64,000 nt of DNA from Streptomyces himalayensis subsp. himalayensis (GCF_013778455.1 NZ_JACEHE010000002.1:1-64000), one strand, 5' to 3'. Counted from the first letter of the stretch, positions 45,784 to 57,908 are shown. Made by a program: numbers and translations. The notes: generated by a model not told the origin, from the sequence alone.

Positions 45784-46477
45784 GTGCAGCCGGCGGGCCA
45801 GTCCGGCGCGGAGCCGACCGCGGGCCGGGCGCTCGGCAACGACGGCACGGAAACGGCGCTGGTCGCGCACCTCGCGCACGACCTGCCAGTTCTGGGCGCC
45901 TGGCGCTGGGGGATCGGGCAGGCCCTGCACCGACGCCCGGCACAAGACGGAGATCCTGCGCCACAAGGGCCTTGCCGATGCCCTGACCGCCGTCTCGCCC
46001 GCGCTGAGTCTGACCGAGGACGCCGGCCGGATCGAGGTCGACAAGCTCGTGCTGGGCAGGACGACGGCCGTGGACCCGGTGGTCGGCGCGGGCATCACCT
46101 TCGTGCCGTCGCACTTCGGCTGGCCCCATCTGATGGTCCTGCACGCCCCCGGCTGGCGCCCCGTCGTCCACTACCCGGTGGGCTCGCCCGAACTGCCCAG
46201 CCCCGCTTCGGTCGAGACGCTGAAGCTGCGCCTCGAAGCCCTCTCCCACCCCATACGTCTGCGCCTGTGCCGCAACATGGCCCGCGCGCCGTACACAACG
46301 GGCGAGCTGGCCATTGCGCACGGCCTGAGCGCGCCCGAGGTCTCCCGCCACCTGGCCGTGCTGAAGAAGGCAGGCCTCATCACCACCCGGCGCCGTGGCC
46401 GGTACGTCCTGTACCAGCTGGACGTGACCGTGGTGGCCCGGCTGGGCAGCGACTTCCTGGAGGGCATCCTGCGCTGA
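45784..46477 (+). pseudogene. broken ArsR-family regulator
   Basis: The 3' part encodes a good ArsR winged helix (LEALSHPIRLRLCRNMARAP, LSAPEVSRHLAVLKKAGLIT, RRRGRYVLYQL) preceded by a DUF5937-like domain (RHKTEILRHKGLADALTAVS, VPSHFGWPHLMVLHAPGW). Upstream, the continuation (ETALVAHLAHDLPVLGAWRW) lies in another frame, and no start codon opens the correct frame. The family's first 100 or so residues are missing. The gene is therefore truncated and frameshifted near 45940. Confidence 0.65.
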
Positions 46478-46537
46478 CCCGACGCCGTGTCGGCGGCTGC
46501 CGATACGGCGGTGTTCCGAGGCGAGAGGAGGACACTC

Positions 46538-47145
46538 ATGACCGCGGCGGACGACCCGCCGAGCGCCGACGCCCAGATGGCACCGGAGCAGTTCGAGGCG
46601 CTCGCGGCGGCTGCTGAGCGGGAAGCCGACGGCCTGCGCCTCGAATTCGTCCGCGGAAGGCTGGGGGACAAGGCCGAGCCCGATGGCGTGCACGACGAGA
46701 TCATCATGTGGCTGCAGGCCCTCTGCATCCAGCACAACCCCGAGCTGGGCCTCTACGGCGAGCGTGGCCTGAGGATCGAGACCTGCCGCAAGGGCCGCGC
46801 ACGTCCGGACGGAACACTCGCACCCCGCGGGCATTTCCTCCGCGCCGGTACCTGGGCCGAGCCCGAGGGCGTTCTCATGACCGTCGGAGTCACCTCGCAC
46901 GACGTGGACACCCACGAGCGGGACCGGGTGGAGAAGCCCCGCGCGTACGCGGAGAGCGGCATCCCGGTCTACTCGCTCGTCGATCGCGAGGCGGGCGAGG
47001 TCACCGTGTACAGCGAGCCCGTCGAGGCGCCTACCAGGAGCGCCACTCCGCGGCATTCGGCAAGACGGTCTCACTGCCCGAGCCTGTCGGGCTCACTCTC
47101 GACACCGAGCCCCTCAGGACCTGGGCCGAGCAGGGCACCGACTGA
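46538..47145 (+). pseudogene. frameshifted Uma2-family nuclease-like gene
   Basis: Begins normally (ATG with GAGAGGAGG upstream) as a Uma2/DUF820 PD-(D/E)XK nuclease-like protein (RPDGTLAPRGHF, KPRAYAESGIPVYSLVDRE). Near 47028 the frame breaks: restoring one base gives the expected ending YQERHSAAFGKTVSLPEPVG and a stop at 47145. Uninterrupted, the frame would run on to 47866 over the antisense regulator gene. In addition the usual catalytic VEVTS reads VGVTS, so the Glu is lost. Both defects suggest decay, though the frameshift could be a sequencing error. Confidence 0.7.
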
Positions 47146-47146
47146 G

Positions 47147-47830
47147 TCAGGCGCCGCCTCCGGCCCGGACAAGCCCCGTCTCGTACGCGAGAACCACCAC
47201 CTGCACCCGGTCGCGCAGCCCGAGTTTGGTGAGGATGCGGCCGACGTGTGTCTTCACCGTCGCCTCGGACAGGACCAGCCGCGCCGCGATCTCGCCGTTC
47301 GACTTGCCCTGCGCGACCAGCACCATCACCTCGCGTTCGCGGTCCGTCAGCCGCTCCAGCTCCTTGTGCTGCGGCTCCTTGCCGGCGCTCGGCAGCATCG
47401 GCGCGAAACGGTCGAGCAGCCGCCGGGTCGTGGACGGCGCGACGACGGCGTCACCGCTGTGCACGGCCCGTATCGCGGCGAGCAGCTCGCCGGGCGGCAC
47501 ATCCTTGAGCATGAATCCGGAGGCGCCCGCCTTCAGCGCCGAGAAGGCGTACTCGTCGAGGTCGAAGGTGGTGAGGATCAGCACCTTCGGGGCGCCTTCC
47601 CGCTGCCCGTCCGCACAGACGCGGCGGGTCGTCTCCACGCCGTCCAGCTTCGGCATGCGGACGTCCATCAGCACCACGTCCACCGCGGTCGACCGCAGCA
47701 CCTGAAGCGCCTCGACGCCGTCGCCCGCCTCCGCGACGACCTCCATGTCGGGCTGGGCCGCCAGCACCATGCGGAAGCCGGTGCGCAGCAGCGCCTGGTC
47801 GTCGACGAGCATCACGCGGATCGGCGGCAT
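47147..47830 (-). CDS. NarL/FixJ-family response regulator
   Basis: A 227-residue regulator. The receiver has VMLVDDQALLRTGFRMVLAA, the phospho-acceptor Asp in VVLMDVRMPKLDG, and Lys in ASGFMLKDVPPGEL. The LuxR-type HTH is LTDREREVMVLVAQGKSNGE to LVLSEATVKTHVGRILTKLG. It pairs with the kinase gene ending at 47925, 95 bases upstream. AAGGGA precedes the ATG. Signal and targets unknown. Confidence 0.94.
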   Translation of the reverse strand: MPPIRVMLVDDQALLRTGFRMVLAAQPDMEVVAEAGDGVEALQVLRSTAVDVVLMDVRMPKLDGVETTRRVCADGQREGAPKVLILTTFDLDEYAFSALKAGASGFMLKDVPPGELLAAIRAVHSGDAVVAPSTTRRLLDRFAPMLPSAGKEPQHKELERLTDREREVMVLVAQGKSNGEIAARLVLSEATVKTHVGRILTKLGLRDRVQVVVLAYETGLVRAGGGA

Positions 47831-47924
47831 GGGGTGAGTCCCTTCGTGGACCTCGGAAGATCATGAGGAGAAGACATGAGAGCGGAGGCTGGACACATGA
47901 GGAGGTCAGAGCCATGAGAACGTG

Positions 47925-49139
47925 TCAACCGTGCCAGCCGACGGGCTTGAGCGGCAGCAGGGCGCTGATACGGAAGCCTCCCCCGGGCCGCGGCCCGGCG
48001 TCCAGCGTGCCGCCGACCATGCCGATGCGTTCCCGCATGCCGATCAGGCCGTGGCCCTTGCCGTCGGGCCCGCCTTCCTCGCACAGCTCGTGCGGGGCGC
48101 CCTTGCCGTCGTCCTCGACGAGCAGGCCGAGGCCGTCGTCGAAGTAGACGAGCCGCACGCTCGCCCCGGCGTTCGGGCCACCGTGCTTGCGGGTGTTGGT
48201 GAGCGCCTCCTGCACGATGCGGTACGCGGTGAGCTCCACGCCGCTGGGCAGTGGGCGCGGGGTGCCCTCGACCTTGAAGTCGACGGGCAGGCCGGCGCTG
48301 CGTACCTGTTCGATCAGCTCGTCGATCTGCTCGACATCGGGCTGCGGAACGTACTCGCCGCTCTCCTCGTGCTCCCCGGTCCGCAGCACGCCGAGCAGCC
48401 GCCGCATCTCCGCGAGCGCCTGGCGGCCGGTGCCGGAGATCGTCTCCAGGGCCTTCTTCGCCTGGTCGGGTGCGGTGTCCATGACGTAGGCGGCGCCATC
48501 CGCCTGCACCACCATGACCGACACGTTGTGCGCGACGACGTCGTGCAGTTCCCGGGCGATCCGGGCCCTCTCGGCGGCGACCGCGACCTTGGACTGCGCC
48601 TCGCGCTCCTTCTCCAGGCGGGCGGCGCGCTCCTCGAGCTGGGCGAGGTAGGCGCGGCGGGTGCGGAGGGAGTCGCCGAGCACCCAGGCAAGCGCGAAGG
48701 GCACGGTCTGGAAGACCGTGACGAGCACGTGCCCGGCGCCGCTGACGTTCTCCTGCGGCCAGCGCAGCTGGGACAGGGGCGCCGCGAACAGGCCGCCGAC
48801 CAGCGCGAAGCGGGACACCCAGCGTTCGCCGGTCGCGGCCACGGTGTAGATGGCCACCAGCATCGCGAAGTCGGCCGGCATCACCGCGACGTCGAGGACC
48901 AGCTGGGCCATGCCCGCCGCGGCGGCGACCAGCAGCATCTTCTCGGGCATACGGCGTCGCAGGGCGACGGCGAGACAGAGGGCCAGCGCGATCGGGACGT
49001 ACGCGACGGGCGGGTTCTCCTCCAGCGGAGATTCCAGCGCGCGTACGTAGTTCACGCCGGCGATCCCGAGGAGGAAGACGGCCCAGAAGCCGTCGACCCA
49101 TGTCGGGTGCCTGCGGAAGTAGTCGTAGACGCGCTGCAC
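47925..49139 (-). CDS. NarL-type sensor histidine kinase
   Basis: A 404-residue membrane kinase. Four or more membrane segments (YVPIALALCLAVALRRR; MLLVAAAAGMAQLVLDVAVM; VFQTVPFALAWVLGDSL) precede a coiled coil (EERAARLEKEREAQSKVAVA) and a HisKA_3 domain with phospho-His in RIARELHDVVAHNVSVMVVQ. The HATPase is GVELTAYRIVQEALTNTRKH and GLIGMRERIGMVGGTLDAGP. TACTCT ends 7 bases before the GTG at 49139, so it is probably leaderless. Partner of the regulator at 47147. Confidence 0.94.
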   Translation of the reverse strand: MQRVYDYFRRHPTWVDGFWAVFLLGIAGVNYVRALESPLEENPPVAYVPIALALCLAVALRRRMPEKMLLVAAAAGMAQLVLDVAVMPADFAMLVAIYTVAATGERWVSRFALVGGLFAAPLSQLRWPQENVSGAGHVLVTVFQTVPFALAWVLGDSLRTRRAYLAQLEERAARLEKEREAQSKVAVAAERARIARELHDVVAHNVSVMVVQADGAAYVMDTAPDQAKKALETISGTGRQALAEMRRLLGVLRTGEHEESGEYVPQPDVEQIDELIEQVRSAGLPVDFKVEGTPRPLPSGVELTAYRIVQEALTNTRKHGGPNAGASVRLVYFDDGLGLLVEDDGKGAPHELCEEGGPDGKGHGLIGMRERIGMVGGTLDAGPRPGGGFRISALLPLKPVGWHG

Positions 49140-49257
49140 GTCACCCAGAGTAGGAAAGCGTGCAGGGTGCAGGAGTCAACCGGAGGTTCGATCCGCACCT
49201 CGGCCTTGTACTCCCCAAGGTGGAGGTCCGCATGGCCGTTGCACTTAGCCTGGCGCC

Positions 49258-50397
49258 GTGACGGATGAGCGTAACGAGGACGCGTGCGGCTGGCGGGAGG
49301 CCACCGTCGAGGCGCTGTACGGGCCGGCTGGCTTCTATCGTGGGCCGGAGGGTCCAGCGGGCCATTTCCGCACGTCAGTGCACGCGTCGCCGCTCTTCGC
49401 CGCAGCGGTGGCACGGCTGCTGTGCCGGGTGGACGAGGCGCTGGGACACCCCGCCGAACTGGCCTTCGTCGACATGGGCGCGGGCCGCGGTGAGCTCGTG
49501 TCGGGGGTCCTCGCGGCGCTGCCCGCCGGCGTGGCCGCCCGCGCGCGCGGGTACGCGGTCGAGCTTGCCGTGCCCAGACCGGCCGGGCTCGACCACCGGA
49601 TCGAGTGGCTTGCCGAACCGCCCCAGGATGTGACGGGGCTGCTGTTCGCCAACGAGTGGCTCGACAACGTCCCCCTGGATGTCGCCGAGACGGACGCCGC
49701 CGGTGTGCCGCGGCTGGTCCTCGTACGCGCGGACGGCACCGAGACCCTCGGAGCTCCGGTCGACGGCCGCGACGCGGAGTGGCTCGCGCGGTGGTGGCCG
49801 TTGGCGGCGGGGCGCGGGTCGGGCACCGAGGGCCGGTCGGACGCCGGGGGCCAGTCGGGCCTGGGCGGCCCGTCGGACGCGGGCCCCGGGGCGTACACAG
49901 CACCCGTGCCGCCGCACGCCGAACCCGGCCTGCGTGCCGAGATCGGTCACCCCCGGGACGACGCATGGGCCGCCGCCGTCGCCACGCTTGCCCGCGGGCT
50001 CGCCGTCGCCGTCGACTACGCCCACCTCAAGGACGCGCGGCCGCCCTTCGGAACGCTGACCGGTTTCCGCCAGGGCCGGGAGACGACGCCGGTGCCGGAC
50101 GGCTCCTGCGACATCACGGCGCATGTCGCGCTGGACGCGTGCGCGCTGCCGGGTGCCCGGATTGTCACCCAGCGCGCCGCCCTGCGGGCGCTGGGCGTGA
50201 CGGGGGCGAGGCCGCCGCTGTCCCTGGCCTCGTCGGATCCGGCGGCGTACGTACGCGCCCTCGCGGACGCGGGGGCAGCCGCCGAGCTCACCGCGCCGGG
50301 CGGCCTCGGCGACTTCGGCTGGCTCCTGCAGCCCGTCGGCGTAGCAGCGGACCTGTTGTACGTGCCGGCCGGGGACGTACGTACCGACGGGTGGTGA
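49258..50397 (+). CDS. MidA/NDUFAF7-family SAM-dependent methyltransferase
   Basis: A 379-residue methyltransferase of the DUF185 family. Motif I is [33 protein letters not shown] carries the family-specific NE..D..P signature; [13 protein letters not shown] follows. Eukaryotic NDUFAF7/MidA dimethylates an Arg of complex I subunit NDUFS2, whose bacterial counterpart is NuoD, encoded by the next gene on the opposite strand. TAGCCT ends 6 bases before the GTG at 49258 (leaderless). Confidence 0.85.
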   Translation: MTDERNEDACGWREATVEALYGPAGFYRGPEGPAGHFRTSVHASPLFAAAVARLLCRVDEALGHPAELAFVDMGAGRGELVSGVLAALPAGVAARARGYAVELAVPRPAGLDHRIEWLAEPPQDVTGLLFANEWLDNVPLDVAETDAAGVPRLVLVRADGTETLGAPVDGRDAEWLARWWPLAAGRGSGTEGRSDAGGQSGLGGPSDAGPGAYTAPVPPHAEPGLRAEIGHPRDDAWAAAVATLARGLAVAVDYAHLKDARPPFGTLTGFRQGRETTPVPDGSCDITAHVALDACALPGARIVTQRAALRALGVTGARPPLSLASSDPAAYVRALADAGAAAELTAPGGLGDFGWLLQPVGVAADLLYVPAGDVRTDGW

Positions 50398-50410
50398 CGT
50401 TCTGGTCGGG

Positions 50411-51562
50411 CTACTTGTCGATGTCCCCGACGACGAAGAACATCGACCCCAGGATCGCCACCATGTCCGCGACCAGCGTGCCCGGCAGCAGCTCGGTGAG
50501 CGCCTGGATGTTGTTGTACGAGGCGGAGCGGAGCTTCAGCCGGTACGGCGTCTTCTCGCCCTTGCTGACCAGGTAGTAGCCGTTGATGCCGAGGGGGTTC
50601 TCGGTCCAGGCGTACGTGTGGCCCTCAGGCGCCTTCAGGACCTTCGGGAGGCGCTGGTTGATCGGGCCCTGGGGCAGCTCGGCCATGCGGTCGAGGCAGG
50701 CGTCGGCGAGGTCGAGCGAGATGTGCGTCTGTTCAAGGAGGCACTCGAAGCGGGCCAGGCAGTCGCCTTCCTCGCGGGTGACGACCTCGAGAGTGTCCTG
50801 GAGCTCGCCGTACGCGAGGTAGGGCTCGTCGCGGCGCAGGTCGAAGTCGACGCCGGACGCGCGGGCGATGGGGCCGCTCACGCCGTACGCGTGGACCGTC
50901 TCCGGCGTGAGGACGCCGACGCCGCGGGTGCGGCCGCGGAAGATCTCGTTGCCGAGGACCAGCCGGTCGTACACGTCCATACGGGAGCGGACGTCGGCGA
51001 CGGCGTGCCGGGCGCGCCCGAGCCAGCCGGCGGGCAGGTCCTCCTTGAGGCCGCCGACCCGGTTGAACATGTAGTGCATGCGGCCGCCGGAGATCTCCTC
51101 CATCACGGCCTGGAGCTCCTCGCGCTCCCGGAAGGCGTAGAAGACCGGGGTGATACCACCCAGTTCGAGGGGGTACGAGCCGAGGAACATGAGGTGGTTG
51201 AGGACGCGGTTCAGCTCGGCGAGCAGCGTGCGCATCCACACCGCGCGCTCCGGGACCTCCATGCCGAGCATGCGCTCGACGGCGAGCACGACACCGAGTT
51301 CGTTCGAGAACGCGGAGAGCCAGTCGTGGCGGTTGGCCAGCATCACGATCTGCCGGTAGTCGCGCGCCTCGAACAGCTTCTCGGCACCACGGTGCATATA
51401 GCCGATGACCGGCTCCGCATGCCGGATCCGCTCGCCGTCCAGGACGAGCCGCAGCCGCAGCACGCCGTGCGTGGACGGGTGCTGAGGGCCGATGTTGAGC
51501 ACCATGTCGGTGCTCTCGGCGGCGCCGCCGATGCCGATCGTGGTCTCCGTCGTAGGAGTCAT
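50411..51562 (-). CDS. nuoD: NADH-quinone oxidoreductase subunit D, stand-alone copy
   Basis: The 49-kDa-type quinone-site subunit of complex I, 383 residues. Conserved stretches include [40 protein letters not shown], and the C-terminal [20 protein letters not shown] and [12 protein letters not shown]. No other nuo gene is nearby, so this is a copy outside a nuo operon, as S. coelicolor carries. It is convergent with the MidA-like gene, 13 bases apart. Only 31 bases separate its ATG from the divergent PH-domain gene. Confidence 0.95.
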   Translation of the reverse strand: MTPTTETTIGIGGAAESTDMVLNIGPQHPSTHGVLRLRLVLDGERIRHAEPVIGYMHRGAEKLFEARDYRQIVMLANRHDWLSAFSNELGVVLAVERMLGMEVPERAVWMRTLLAELNRVLNHLMFLGSYPLELGGITPVFYAFREREELQAVMEEISGGRMHYMFNRVGGLKEDLPAGWLGRARHAVADVRSRMDVYDRLVLGNEIFRGRTRGVGVLTPETVHAYGVSGPIARASGVDFDLRRDEPYLAYGELQDTLEVVTREEGDCLARFECLLEQTHISLDLADACLDRMAELPQGPINQRLPKVLKAPEGHTYAWTENPLGINGYYLVSKGEKTPYRLKLRSASYNNIQALTELLPGTLVADMVAILGSMFFVVGDIDK

Positions 51563-51593
51563 GGGAACAGTCTCTCGTACGTAGGCTTGCGGT

Positions 51594-53854
<2,261 letters not shown>

Positions 53855-53959
53855 GCGACGGCCTGCGGCGGCCCGCACGCGGGCCCGGAGGCGGGAAGGG
53901 CGCAGCGGCGCAGCCCACGACGGCGGGTGCCCTCGCGCCCTCGCGAGACGAAACGGCCG

Positions 53960-55186
53960 TCAGGCCTGCAGCGCCGACCTCAGGTCCGCCACGTCGATCT
54001 GCTCAGTCTCGTCGTGCTCCGTCAGGTCGATGACCTGGCCGACCGCCCGACCGGTGTCGGTGGCCGGCTTGAACTCGGCCTCGGCCTCCGACTTGTGGAG
54101 GGCCAGAACCTCCTCGCCGACGACATCCGCCAGGTCCTCGTTCTGCACCGCTGCGAGTGCGGCCGGCGCCACGCTCTTGGTGCCGAAGAAGTCGAAGCTC
54201 CCCTCGACCGCTCGGCGTCGCGCGGGGGCGGGCGGTACGACCGCCGCGGCAGTCGGCACCAGATAGTGGCCCATGGGTGCGGCGGCCGCGCGCGTGTGCT
54301 CGACGGCCGCCACGGACTTCCCCTGCGACTCGCCCTCCCCAGCGGCAGCGCCCTCCCGCGCGGCGGCTCGCTCGCCGGCGGCCGCATGCTCCGCCGGGGC
54401 CCTGCCGCTCTCCGCCCGGCCGGTACCGGCCGAGTCAGTCTTCACTGACGCGCCACCCCTCGCAAGGCGGTCCAGCGCGGAGTTGGCTCGCAGGAAGAGT
54501 TCCGGACTCGGAGCCGCCTGGCCGGAAGCCGCGGACACGCGCCGGGCGGGCTCGGGCCCGGCGCCCGCGGACCCGTCGGACGCGCGCTCGTTGGACGCGC
54601 GCTCGTTGGACGCAGGCTCCGCAGGAGCGGGAACCCTGGACGCAGCCCCCGCAGAAGCGAGCACCGTGGACGCCGGCGCCACCCCGGCCCCCGTGGCCCC
54701 GCCCGCCGGCGGCAACGCCCTCGCCGGGGCCGCCGCCTCTATGGCCAGCAGCCGCCGTCCCTCCAGCGCGGAGGCCCGCTCGGTCTCCGCGGTCGCGTAA
54801 CGCCGCAGCAGTGCCGCGTGCTCGGTGCGCAGCGCAGCCAGCTCGGCGCGCTTCGCCCGCAACTTGTGCTCCAGCTTGATACGCAGCTCACGCGACTCGT
54901 CGAGGTCGGACTCGAGCTCGGCCGTCCGCTCCTCGTAACGCCATTCGTCGCTCTGGCGCGCCCGAATGAGCTCTGCGACACGTTTGCCCGCCAGCCGGTC
55001 CCAGCGACGCATGACGACCGCACCCGCGACGGTCACCGCCGCGGCGGCCCCGGCCAGCCCACGGAGCACCACCGGCTCCGTGAACAACCAGGCGCCGGCG
55101 GCGCAGACGAGCGAGGCGCCTGCGATCGTCGAGGGCGGCAGCAGCCTGTGCAGGGGTGGCGAATGGCGGTGACGTCCACGTGGCAT
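53960..55186 (-). CDS. membrane protein with coiled coil and disordered tail, function unknown
   Basis: A 408-residue protein: basic N-terminus (MPRGRHRHSPPLHRL), a membrane hairpin (STIAGASLVCAAGAWLF and LAGAAAAVTVAGAVVMR), a coiled coil of about 60 residues (ELESDLDESRELRIKLEHKL), a long Ala/Pro/Ser/Glu-rich tract, and a short conserved C-terminal segment (EGSFDFFGTKSVAPA, IDLTEHDETEQIDVADLRSA). TAAGTT ends 7 bases before the ATG. I do not recognise a function. Confidence 0.8.
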   Translation of the reverse strand: MPRGRHRHSPPLHRLLPPSTIAGASLVCAAGAWLFTEPVVLRGLAGAAAAVTVAGAVVMRRWDRLAGKRVAELIRARQSDEWRYEERTAELESDLDESRELRIKLEHKLRAKRAELAALRTEHAALLRRYATAETERASALEGRRLLAIEAAAPARALPPAGGATGAGVAPASTVLASAGAASRVPAPAEPASNERASNERASDGSAGAGPEPARRVSAASGQAAPSPELFLRANSALDRLARGGASVKTDSAGTGRAESGRAPAEHAAAGERAAAREGAAAGEGESQGKSVAAVEHTRAAAAPMGHYLVPTAAAVVPPAPARRRAVEGSFDFFGTKSVAPAALAAVQNEDLADVVGEEVLALHKSEAEAEFKPATDTGRAVGQVIDLTEHDETEQIDVADLRSALQA

Positions 55187-55229
55187 GGCCAGAAACTTAC
55201 CGCGCGTAGGCGAATCATGGTGCCCCGGC

Positions 55230-55660
55230 AGGCAAAAAATGGTACGCCGGTCACGGCCTTCTTGATCAGCTTGTGTTCCGCGTTGACCTTCCCTCCGAGT
55301 TCGACGAGATCGGCCGTCGTGAGTGTCTTCGTCAACCTCCCCAGTACGTCGGCTATATCGGTGCTGCCCGCGTGATGCGACCGGCAGCCCGACGCCCCGG
55401 CGCGGCGAACCGCGCTGCGGAAGCTCGTGGAACACGCGGAGCCTGAAGCTGCTTCGGGCGGGCGACGCGGTCGATCAGAACGCGTTCGCGGTGAGTACGG
55501 CATTTCGCGGAGAAGCACCACCTCATCACTCAAGGCGACCTGCTTCGCGTTCGGCCCGTTCTCCTTGAGATTGAGGAATTCGGCAAGTGTCGCGGCGTAT
55601 TCGGGAACGACGTCGATGGCGCCCTTCTCCACGGGGCCTGTGCCCCCTGCATACCTTTGC
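55230..55660 (-). pseudogene. scrambled glycine-betaine/choline ABC substrate-binding protein remnant
   Basis: On the minus strand 55640-55550 reads GAIDVVPEYAATLAEFLN, a hallmark of OpuBC/ProX-type binding proteins, and 55350-55240 reads LTKTLTTADLVELGGKVNAE, their C-terminal segment. Between them, about 55410-55540, the matching central part (LRKLVEHAEPEAA, DQNAFAVS, AEKHHLITQGDL) is readable only on the plus strand and across two frameshifts. No start codon or signal peptide remains. The gene is decayed and apparently carries an internal inversion. Confidence 0.6.
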
Positions 55661-55828
55661 CGTCGCTTTTCCCCCTGTTGCCCTTCCGTGGGTGAACCCG
55701 CCCTCCCGGTACGCCCTCCTAGAGAACGCACCGTCCCCCGACGCCGGTTCGGCGTCGGGCCTCATGGGCCCCCGGGACCGCCTGGGGTCAAGGTGTTGGC
55801 AGAGGTGCTGGCAGAGCTACGGGAGACG

Positions 55829-57829
55829 ATGCCCGCCAGGATAGATAGGGATATATCGGTCATGACTCCTGACGGCACCGTGCAAGGCGGCAGGATTCGC
55901 GGACACTTGGCGCCCGAAGACGCAGGCACGCTGCGGCACACCGGGCCTCAGCCCCTCACATTCGGGCGCATGCTTCGCGGCCCCCGTGCCGACGCCGTGC
56001 CCGCCATCGTCGCCCGGGCCCCTACGTTCGTCGGCCTGGTGGACGTCGCGGCAGGCGTCTTCCCGCGCTTCCGGCACAGCCGGATGCACGCCATCGCAGA
56101 GGTACTGCCGGGCGCGCTCGGCCCGTTCGCAGCCGCCCTCTCGCTCAGCACCGGCATCCTGCTGCTGCTCCTCGCCCACGGACTGCGGCGCCACAAGCGG
56201 CGGGCCTGGCAGGCCGCCGTGGGGCTGCTGCCGGCGGGCGCCGTGGCGCAGTTCCTGTACCGGCACTCGATCGTGGGCGTGCTGATCTCCCTCGTGCTGC
56301 TGGCGCTGCTGCTGCGCCACCGGGACCAGTTCGCGGCGCTGCCCGATCCGCGCAGCCGCTGGCTCGCGCTCGCCAACGTCGTCCTCATGGGCGCCGGCTC
56401 TCTCGCCCTCGGCCTGGTCATCGTCAGCGTCCACCCCGGCGAGACGGTCGGCGACCCGAGCCTCGCGGAGCGTCTGGAGCACGTCCTGTACGGGCTGTTC
56501 GGCTTCGAAGGCCCCGTCGACTACACCGGTCGTACGTCATGGACGGTCGCTTACTCGCTCGGGGCCCTCGGCCTCATTACCGCGATCACCACCATCTACC
56601 TGGCGCTCCGCCCGGAACACCCGGTCGCACGCCTCACCGCGGACGACGAGGCGCGGCTGCGCGAGCTCCTCGCCCGGCACGGCGCCCGCGACTCGCTCGG
56701 CCACTTCGCGCTCCGCCGCGACAAGGGCGTCGTCTTCTCGCCCAGTGGCAAGGCGGCCGTCTGCTACCGCGTCGTGTCCGGCGTCATGCTCGCCAGCGGC
56801 GACCCCATCGGCGACGTCGAGGCCTGGCCGGGCGCGATCGAGCGCTTCATGGACGAGGCCAGGATCCACTCGTGGACGCCCGCCGTCATGGGCTGCTCCG
56901 AGACGGGTGGCGAGGTGTGGGCCCGCGAGACCGGTCTGGACGCGCTCGAACTGGGCGACGAGGCGGTGGTGGACGTCGCGGATTTCTCCCTCTCCGGGCG
57001 CGCGATGCGCAATGTGCGCCAGATGGTCAGGCGGATCGAGCGGGCCGGCTACGAGACCCGCGTACGGCGCGTCCGTGATCTCGGCGACCAGGAACTGGAC
57101 CGGATCCGGAGAGCCGTCGACGACTGGCGCGGCACCGACACCGAACGCGGGTTCTCCATGGCCCTCGGACGCGTCGGCGACGCCGCCGACGGCGACTGCC
57201 TGATCGCGACGGCGCACAGAATCGAAGGGGCGGCGCGATGGGGGTCCCCCCAGGCTTTCGGCTCTGGGGGAGCCTCGGGCAGGGCGGTGGTGGGAGACGG
57301 GCGGGACGACCCGGCACCGGGGTCGTACGGCGACCTGAAGGCCGTACTCCACTTCGTCCCCTGGGGTACGGACGGCGTCTCGCTCGACCTCATGCGCCGC
57401 GACCGCGCCGCGGATCCCGGCATGAACGAACTGCTCATCGTGGCGGCACTGCAGGCCGCCCCGAGGTTCGGCATCGAGCGCGTCTCCCTGAACTTCGCCA
57501 TGTTCCGCTCGGCCCTCTCGCGCGGCGAGAAGCTCGGCGCGGGCCCGGTCCTGCGCGCCTGGCGCGGTCTGCTGGTGTACCTCTCGCGCTGGTTCCAGAT
57601 CGAGTCGCTGTACAGGTTCAACGCGAAGTTCCACCCGCGCTGGGAGCCGAGGTTCGTGGTGTTCCGCAGCACCCGCGACCTGCCGCGCATCGGCTTCGCC
57701 GCGCTGCAGGCGGAGGGCTTCGTGACACCGAGGCTGACCCGGCTCACCGGGATCGGCGCGCAGGCGCGGCGGCAGTGCGCGCATGGGGCGGGGGTGGAGC
57801 GGAGGCGGGGTGTCGAGGCGGCCCATTAG
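55829..57829 (+). CDS. phosphatidylglycerol lysyltransferase-like (MprF/DUF2156) membrane protein
   Basis: A 666-residue protein. Five or so membrane segments (LLLLLAHGLRRHKRRAWQAA; VGVLISLVLLALLLRHRD; SWTVAYSLGALGLITAITTI) precede a DUF2156 GNAT-like catalytic domain (FALRRDKGVVFSPSGKAAVC, LASGDPIGDVEAWPGAIERF, VSLDLMRRDRAADPGMNELL). MprF-type enzymes transfer amino acids to phosphatidylglycerol; substrate here unknown. Residues 468-483 are encoded by the 47-bp palindromic element also in panC. The ATG at 55829 is tentative; 55862 is an alternative. Confidence 0.83.
   Translation: MPARIDRDISVMTPDGTVQGGRIRGHLAPEDAGTLRHTGPQPLTFGRMLRGPRADAVPAIVARAPTFVGLVDVAAGVFPRFRHSRMHAIAEVLPGALGPFAAALSLSTGILLLLLAHGLRRHKRRAWQAAVGLLPAGAVAQFLYRHSIVGVLISLVLLALLLRHRDQFAALPDPRSRWLALANVVLMGAGSLALGLVIVSVHPGETVGDPSLAERLEHVLYGLFGFEGPVDYTGRTSWTVAYSLGALGLITAITTIYLALRPEHPVARLTADDEARLRELLARHGARDSLGHFALRRDKGVVFSPSGKAAVCYRVVSGVMLASGDPIGDVEAWPGAIERFMDEARIHSWTPAVMGCSETGGEVWARETGLDALELGDEAVVDVADFSLSGRAMRNVRQMVRRIERAGYETRVRRVRDLGDQELDRIRRAVDDWRGTDTERGFSMALGRVGDAADGDCLIATAHRIEGAARWGSPQAFGSGGASGRAVVGDGRDDPAPGSYGDLKAVLHFVPWGTDGVSLDLMRRDRAADPGMNELLIVAALQAAPRFGIERVSLNFAMFRSALSRGEKLGAGPVLRAWRGLLVYLSRWFQIESLYRFNAKFHPRWEPRFVVFRSTRDLPRIGFAALQAEGFVTPRLTRLTGIGAQARRQCAHGAGVERRRGVEAAH
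57230..57276. repeat. 47-bp palindromic element inside the MprF-like gene
   Basis: Identical base for base to 42690-42736 in panC (starting GCGGCGCGATGGGGGTCCCC), and followed by a near-identical GGCAGGGCGGTGGTGGG. In this gene it is read as [13 protein letters not shown], whereas panC reads the other strand. Confidence 0.93.
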
Positions 57830-57885
57830 GGGCGCGGAGTTTCGGGCGCGTTCCGCCGGGCAGGCCGCGGAGCGGCCGGACACAC

Positions 57886-57908
57886 CCCGCCGGAGGCGGG
57901 CAAAAAAA
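57886..57908. repeat. CCCGCC-GGA-GGCGGG hairpin followed by A-run
   Basis: A 6-bp stem with a 3-base loop, followed on the plus strand by CAAAAAAAGG. Related CCCCGCC-n-AGGCG pieces recur at about 57949, 57979 and 58028 in the spacer before folP. The run is A, not T, so this is not a canonical intrinsic terminator for the upstream gene. Confidence 0.55.

Noticed and set aside
46538..47866. A 443-residue Uma2 fusion protein
   Set aside because: Beyond 47028 the frame is antisense to a clear response regulator gene; a one-base frameshift gives a normal Uma2 ending at 47145.
55323..55568. A plus-strand gene containing DQNAFAVS
   Set aside because: The protein-like part is a short piece of a binding-protein pseudogene, flanked by frameshifts and lacking both ends.
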